The translations under genes were made by a program, and so were the position numbers. Of a DNA stretch of 8,269 nucleotides, positions 6,254 through 8,269 are shown in pieces. A model generated the notes under the pieces. That model was given only the letters and a program-made list of their open reading frames with translations. It had not been told where the DNA came from and searched no databases. Within the stretch, counting starts at the first letter, position 1; each line of letters starts with the position of its first letter. Source of the stretch: Deltaproteobacteria bacterium (lineage in GTDB: Bacteria; Desulfobacterota; DSM-4660; Desulfatiglandales; Desulfatiglandaceae); NCBI GenBank assembly GCA_019307645.1, contig JAFDJF010000065.1, positions 1 through 8,269 of the forward strand. Direction: 5' to 3'.

Positions 6254-7828
6254 TCAACTGATTACTTGCTCAAAATCAATACCCAGGTCTTCCATTACAG
6301 GCTGAACCGCTGCCCGTCCGCCTCCGGTAACACCAATCCCCGGGTGGCAGCTTGGCCCGCACATCCAGAATTTTTTAACCGGTGTACGGTAGTCCCATCC
6401 CGGCAGATAACGATTCCCCAGTTCCTGGTTGAGATACATTCCAAGATGGCAGTAGTCACCGCCGATCATGGCTGGGTTGCGGCGTTCAAGATCCAGCGGT
6501 GTCTCTATTGCCCTGCCGATGATGTTCTCGCCCCCCATATTGGTTGTATGTTTTTGGAGTGTTGCCAGAATTCCATCCGCAATTTCCTCTCTGATTTCGT
6601 CCCATCCGGCAGCGCCCCCTTCTGCAAGATCGTAGGGTGTGTAGTGGAACAGATCCAGTGTGTGCTTGCCTTCAGGTGCCCTGGTGGGGTCAAGGGCCGT
6701 CTGGCAACATGCCCCGGGGATCTCTACAGACGGATAGCCATATTCCATGTCATCAAAGATTCTCAGGAATTTTTCATAGGGTGATGTGGCAAATTCAACA
6801 AAGAAGGATTCATTGATCTCATCACCGGCAGTATAGTTGGGGGCTTCATTAAGGGCATAGCCCTGGCCGATTGATCTAAAAGCGGATAGTTTGAGATTCT
6901 TAAGGTTCCTGGCATAACGTCCGGGCACGTTGTCTTCCCCAACAAGGCTCGGGATCTGTTTGGCATTCAGGTTGGAAATAACCGCCTTGGTGGCAGTAAT
7001 CTCTTCACCACTTTTCAAAACAATACCGCTGGCTTCTCCCCCTGAAACAATAACCCTTTCAACCGGACTATTTGTATATATTGTACCGCCATGATGCAGG
7101 ATGCATTTCTCCATGGCCTCACTTAACACACCGGAGCCCCCCTTCGGGATACCACCGCCATACTTGTGAGTGAGCGGAATAAACACAAACAGGACAATCC
7201 CTGTTCCTTTGGCCCGCGGATGAACAAGGTTTTCTGCAGAAAACTTGGTCAAAGCAGACTTGAGCTCAGGGCTTTCAAACCAGTCGTCACAGATATCAAT
7301 CCCGCTGATCATCAATGATCTGAGCAAATCCCTTCCCTCATCGCTCTGATCCAGCAGTGAAACCAGTGTCCCGAAAGGGGCAGGCGGATTGTACATGCCC
7401 TGTGTCAGCAGATCGAGTAGCTTTGCGGTCCAGTCGTGAAACTTCTTGTATGCCTCGGCATCGTGTTCAGAGAATTTTGCTATGGACTGGCATGTTTTAT
7501 CAACATCACGATGAAGTGTAATATAGCGGTCATCAGGAAACAGCACACTGAACTGGTTGTCAGCAATAAGATATTCCAGCCCGAATTTGGATTTCAGTTC
7601 AAGTTCATCATGCAGGATAAGCGGATTCGGCTGGATAAACCCGTGCCATATGGCACAGATATCTGTTTTGAAGCCGGGTGCGGCCAGTTCAGGAGATATT
7701 ACCGAACCACCGACCTCAGGCAGCGCTTCAACTACGGCCACATCAACACCTGCTTTTGCCAAATAGCCGGCAACAGTCAGACCGTTATGACCCCCACCAA
7801 TAATTACGACCTCATGTTTTTTACTCAT
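6254..7828 (-). CDS. Phytoene-desaturase-like NAD(P)/FAD-dependent oxidoreductase (CrtI/PYROXD2 superfamily)
   Basis: A 524-residue FAD protein. The N-terminal Rossmann fold reads VVIIGGGHNGL, with the glycine motif at 11-16, and ends in acidic E34 followed by PEVGG at 37-41, as in amine oxidase/phytoene desaturase folds. A second FAD-contact segment near the C-terminus has C494-H-P-G-I-G at 494-499 and GGGRAA at 502-507, which is the usual CrtI-type ending. Length agrees with the family. Members desaturate, saturate or isomerise isoprenoid chains, but this subgroup is common in non-carotenogenic bacteria, and no other carotenoid gene is present here, so a carotenoid role is not supported. 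GGAGG (7842-7838) lies 9 nt before ATG, a strong start. It is the first gene of the possible minus-strand transcription unit and has a candidate promoter at 7905-7933. Cytoplasmic or membrane-associated. The two OYE genes nearby suggest redox chemistry on unsaturated substrates. Confidence 0.9.
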   Translation of the reverse strand: MSKKHEVVIIGGGHNGLTVAGYLAKAGVDVAVVEALPEVGGSVISPELAAPGFKTDICAIWHGFIQPNPLILHDELELKSKFGLEYLIADNQFSVLFPDDRYITLHRDVDKTCQSIAKFSEHDAEAYKKFHDWTAKLLDLLTQGMYNPPAPFGTLVSLLDQSDEGRDLLRSLMISGIDICDDWFESPELKSALTKFSAENLVHPRAKGTGIVLFVFIPLTHKYGGGIPKGGSGVLSEAMEKCILHHGGTIYTNSPVERVIVSGGEASGIVLKSGEEITATKAVISNLNAKQIPSLVGEDNVPGRYARNLKNLKLSAFRSIGQGYALNEAPNYTAGDEINESFFVEFATSPYEKFLRIFDDMEYGYPSVEIPGACCQTALDPTRAPEGKHTLDLFHYTPYDLAEGGAAGWDEIREEIADGILATLQKHTTNMGGENIIGRAIETPLDLERRNPAMIGGDYCHLGMYLNQELGNRYLPGWDYRTPVKKFWMCGPSCHPGIGVTGGGRAAVQPVMEDLGIDFEQVIS

Positions 7829-7904
7829 AGATTAGAACCTCCAGATTTTATTCATTCCAGATGACAACTTCTGGCGAATTTATATTGAAGTTGTGTTGCC
7901 CAAT

Positions 7905-7933
7905 ACTATCGTGGCGCTTTTATACCGTGTCAA
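7905..7933 (-). promoter_or_regulatory. Candidate sigma70 promoter for the minus-strand operon
   Basis: On the minus strand, a perfect TTGACA (7933-7928) is followed after 17 nt by GATAGT (7910-7905; 4 of 6 matches to TATAAT). Transcription would begin near 7898, about 70 nt before the oxidoreductase ATG. It is divergent from the TetR promoter at 8031-8059. Confidence 0.5.
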
Positions 7934-7960
7934 GAAGAAATATGTAATATACTGAAATAA

Positions 7961-7977
7961 TTGGGAATATGTTCCAA
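7961..7977. promoter_or_regulatory. Imperfect palindrome upstream of the minus-strand promoter
   Basis: TTGGGAATATGTTCCAA is a 17-bp imperfect dyad (clean GGAA/TTCC and TTGG/CCAA elements) located about 28 bp upstream of the minus-strand -35 box. The position suits an activator or repressor site, but the symmetry is imperfect and no regulator can be assigned. Confidence 0.25.
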
Positions 7978-8030
7978 TATGCCAAAGTTTTCCGTTCTTA
8001 TGGAAAAATCAGATTAAATTGTTTTTTTTC

Positions 8031-8059
8031 TTGACGAGTATAGTAATATAGCCTATCTT
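8031..8059 (+). promoter_or_regulatory. Sigma70-like promoter for the TetR gene
   Basis: TTGACG (8031-8036, 5 of 6) and TATCTT (8054-8059, 4 of 6) are separated by exactly 17 nt and preceded by a T-rich run at about 8021-8029 that may act as an UP element. Transcription would start near 8066, leaving a leader of about 127 nt before the TetR ATG. Confidence 0.6.
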
Positions 8060-8079
8060 ATCAATCGAATGATTGATAA
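8058..8079. promoter_or_regulatory. 22-bp perfect palindrome, likely TetR autoregulatory operator
   Basis: TTATCAATC (8058-8066) and GATTGATAA (8071-8079) are perfect inverted arms around GAAT. The site overlaps the end of the -10 box and the predicted start point, the classic position for repression. Its size and symmetry suit a TetR-family dimer, and the gene that follows encodes one, so autorepression is the natural inference. It is not the FNR consensus, which would read TTGAT-N4-ATCAA with arms in the opposite order. Confidence 0.6.
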
Positions 8080-8105
8080 AGTGGATCTTTAGCAAGGAAC
8101 ACGCG

Positions 8106-8165
8106 ATGTCGCTCTGGAAACATGAAGAAAATCCCGATAAAATCGGGATTAACCGTGAACCTTGA
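8106..8165 (+). other. 19-codon upstream reading frame in the TetR leader
   Basis: ATG at 8106 follows AAGGA (8094-8098) by 7 nt and opens a 19-codon frame (MSLWKHEENPDKIGINREP) ending in TGA at 8163-8165. It is in the same frame as TetR, whose ATG comes 27 nt after this stop. The equivalent frame in copy A (3085-3144) is also 19 codons long. The six codon differences are four replacements and two silent changes, which does not indicate purifying selection. It could be a translated leader or a by-product of the repeat. Confidence 0.3.
8130..8150 (+). promoter_or_regulatory. Hairpin in the TetR leader
   Basis: AATCCCGAT (8130-8138) pairs perfectly with ATCGGGATT (8142-8150) across an AAA loop. 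In copy A of the repeat (3109-3129 equivalent) the stem is interrupted by two mismatches. It has no U-tract, so it is more likely an RNA structure or protein site than a terminator. Confidence 0.4.
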
Positions 8166-8192
8166 ACCCTGAACCTGACCAGTTACAGACAA

Positions 8193-8269
8193 ATGAATCA
8201 AAAGAAGAAAGAATTTGATACCTATGATCGTATCCTTGACTGTGCTGAGACGCTTTTTGCAAGACAGGG
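8193..8269 (+). CDS. TetR/AcrR-family transcriptional regulator, N-terminus only
   Basis: Only the first 25 codons lie in the window; the frame is open to the edge. MNQKKKEFDTYDRILDCAET followed by LFARQ is a typical start of a TetR-family DNA-binding domain: a short basic tail, then helix 1 (RILDCAETLFARQG) leading into the HTH. The ligand-binding domain is outside the window, so the effector is unknown. The ATG at 8193 has no good Shine-Dalgarno sequence; the in-frame TGA at 8163 limits how far upstream a start could be, leaving only CTG codons as alternatives. A promoter at 8031-8059 and a palindromic operator at 8058-8079 suggest autorepression. It is divergent from the oxidoreductase gene, which TetR proteins often also control. 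Many TetR proteins beside acyl-CoA or redox genes sense their substrates, but this is inference. Confidence 0.82.
   Translation, partial: MNQKKKEFDTYDRILDCAETLFARQ

Larger units (their letters stand above)
8093..8187 (+). repeat. 95-bp dispersed direct repeat, copy B, in the TetR leader
   Basis: This is the ungapped partner of 3072-3166 (about 86% identical). It ends in three 7-bp units, GTGAACC, TTGAACC and CTGAACC, at 8155-8175. Unlike copy A it has no inverted partner nearby, so it is half of the 2959-3169 type element. It occupies most of the predicted TetR leader. Confidence 0.85.

Noticed and set aside
6252..6257. TTGACA on the minus strand at the end of the oxidoreductase gene as an HtrA promoter
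   Set aside because: At 17 nt spacing the -10 position reads AAGGGG within the purine-rich array, so no promoter is supported.
5894..6784. Long plus-strand frame (296 codons) over the octamer array
   Set aside because: Its repetitive Leu/Pro/Ser-rich part is just the translated tandem array, and the rest is antisense to the HtrA and oxidoreductase genes, whose motifs are clear.
6254..7828. Carotenoid biosynthesis as the role of the phytoene-desaturase-like protein
   Set aside because: No phytoene synthase, cyclase or other carotenoid gene is present, and this superfamily has many non-carotenoid members.

Overview
The window reads as a chromosomal segment of an anaerobic, respiratory bacterium, most likely a deltaproteobacterium (Desulfobacterota, sulfate-reducer type). 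This is an inference from four things: stand-alone old-yellow-enzyme (OYE) paralogs with an iron-sulfur Cys cluster, a LysR protein resembling the 'selenium metabolism-associated' subgroup, moderate GC, and intergenic DNA rich in short degenerate repeats. There is no rRNA, tRNA, CRISPR array or intact insertion sequence.

Layout. Bases 1-224 are non-coding upstream DNA. A first OYE-type flavoprotein lies at 225-1376 (+), followed by a strong hairpin. Between it and its convergent paralog (1772-2902, -) sits a 259-bp element bounded by 23-bp inverted repeats, holding a truncated four-helix-bundle (23S rRNA intervening-sequence type) reading frame. Upstream of the second paralog, at 2959-3169, is a second inverted-repeat element with 24-bp ends. 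The minus strand then carries, in order of transcription, a phytoene-desaturase-like FAD oxidoreductase (7828-6254), a membrane-anchored HtrA/DegS-type protease (6084-4933), a metallo-beta-lactamase-fold hydrolase (4936-4277, start overlapping the protease stop by 4 nt) and a LysR regulator (4230-3298). These four genes may be one transcription unit. The 169-nt gap between the oxidoreductase and the protease is almost entirely a degenerate 8-bp tandem array. At the right edge a TetR-family gene starts at 8193 and runs off the window. It is preceded by a sigma70-like promoter, a perfect 9+9 bp palindrome over the transcription start, and a second copy of half of the 2959-3169 element.

How it fits together. 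Two OYE-type enzymes and a phytoene-desaturase-like flavoprotein point to hydride transfer on unsaturated organic substrates (enoates, enoyl-CoA esters or isoprenoid-like compounds), with LysR and TetR proteins as candidate local regulators; the substrate cannot be read from the sequence. The HtrA protease and MBL hydrolase look like envelope quality-control and thioester/lactone-hydrolase functions that share the transcript.

The most unusual material is non-coding. Four intergenic regions contain degenerate 7-8 bp tandem repeats. Two of them form the ends of small inverted-repeat elements, and one 95-bp repeat copy forms the leader of the TetR gene, where it carries a hairpin and a 19-codon reading frame in frame with TetR.
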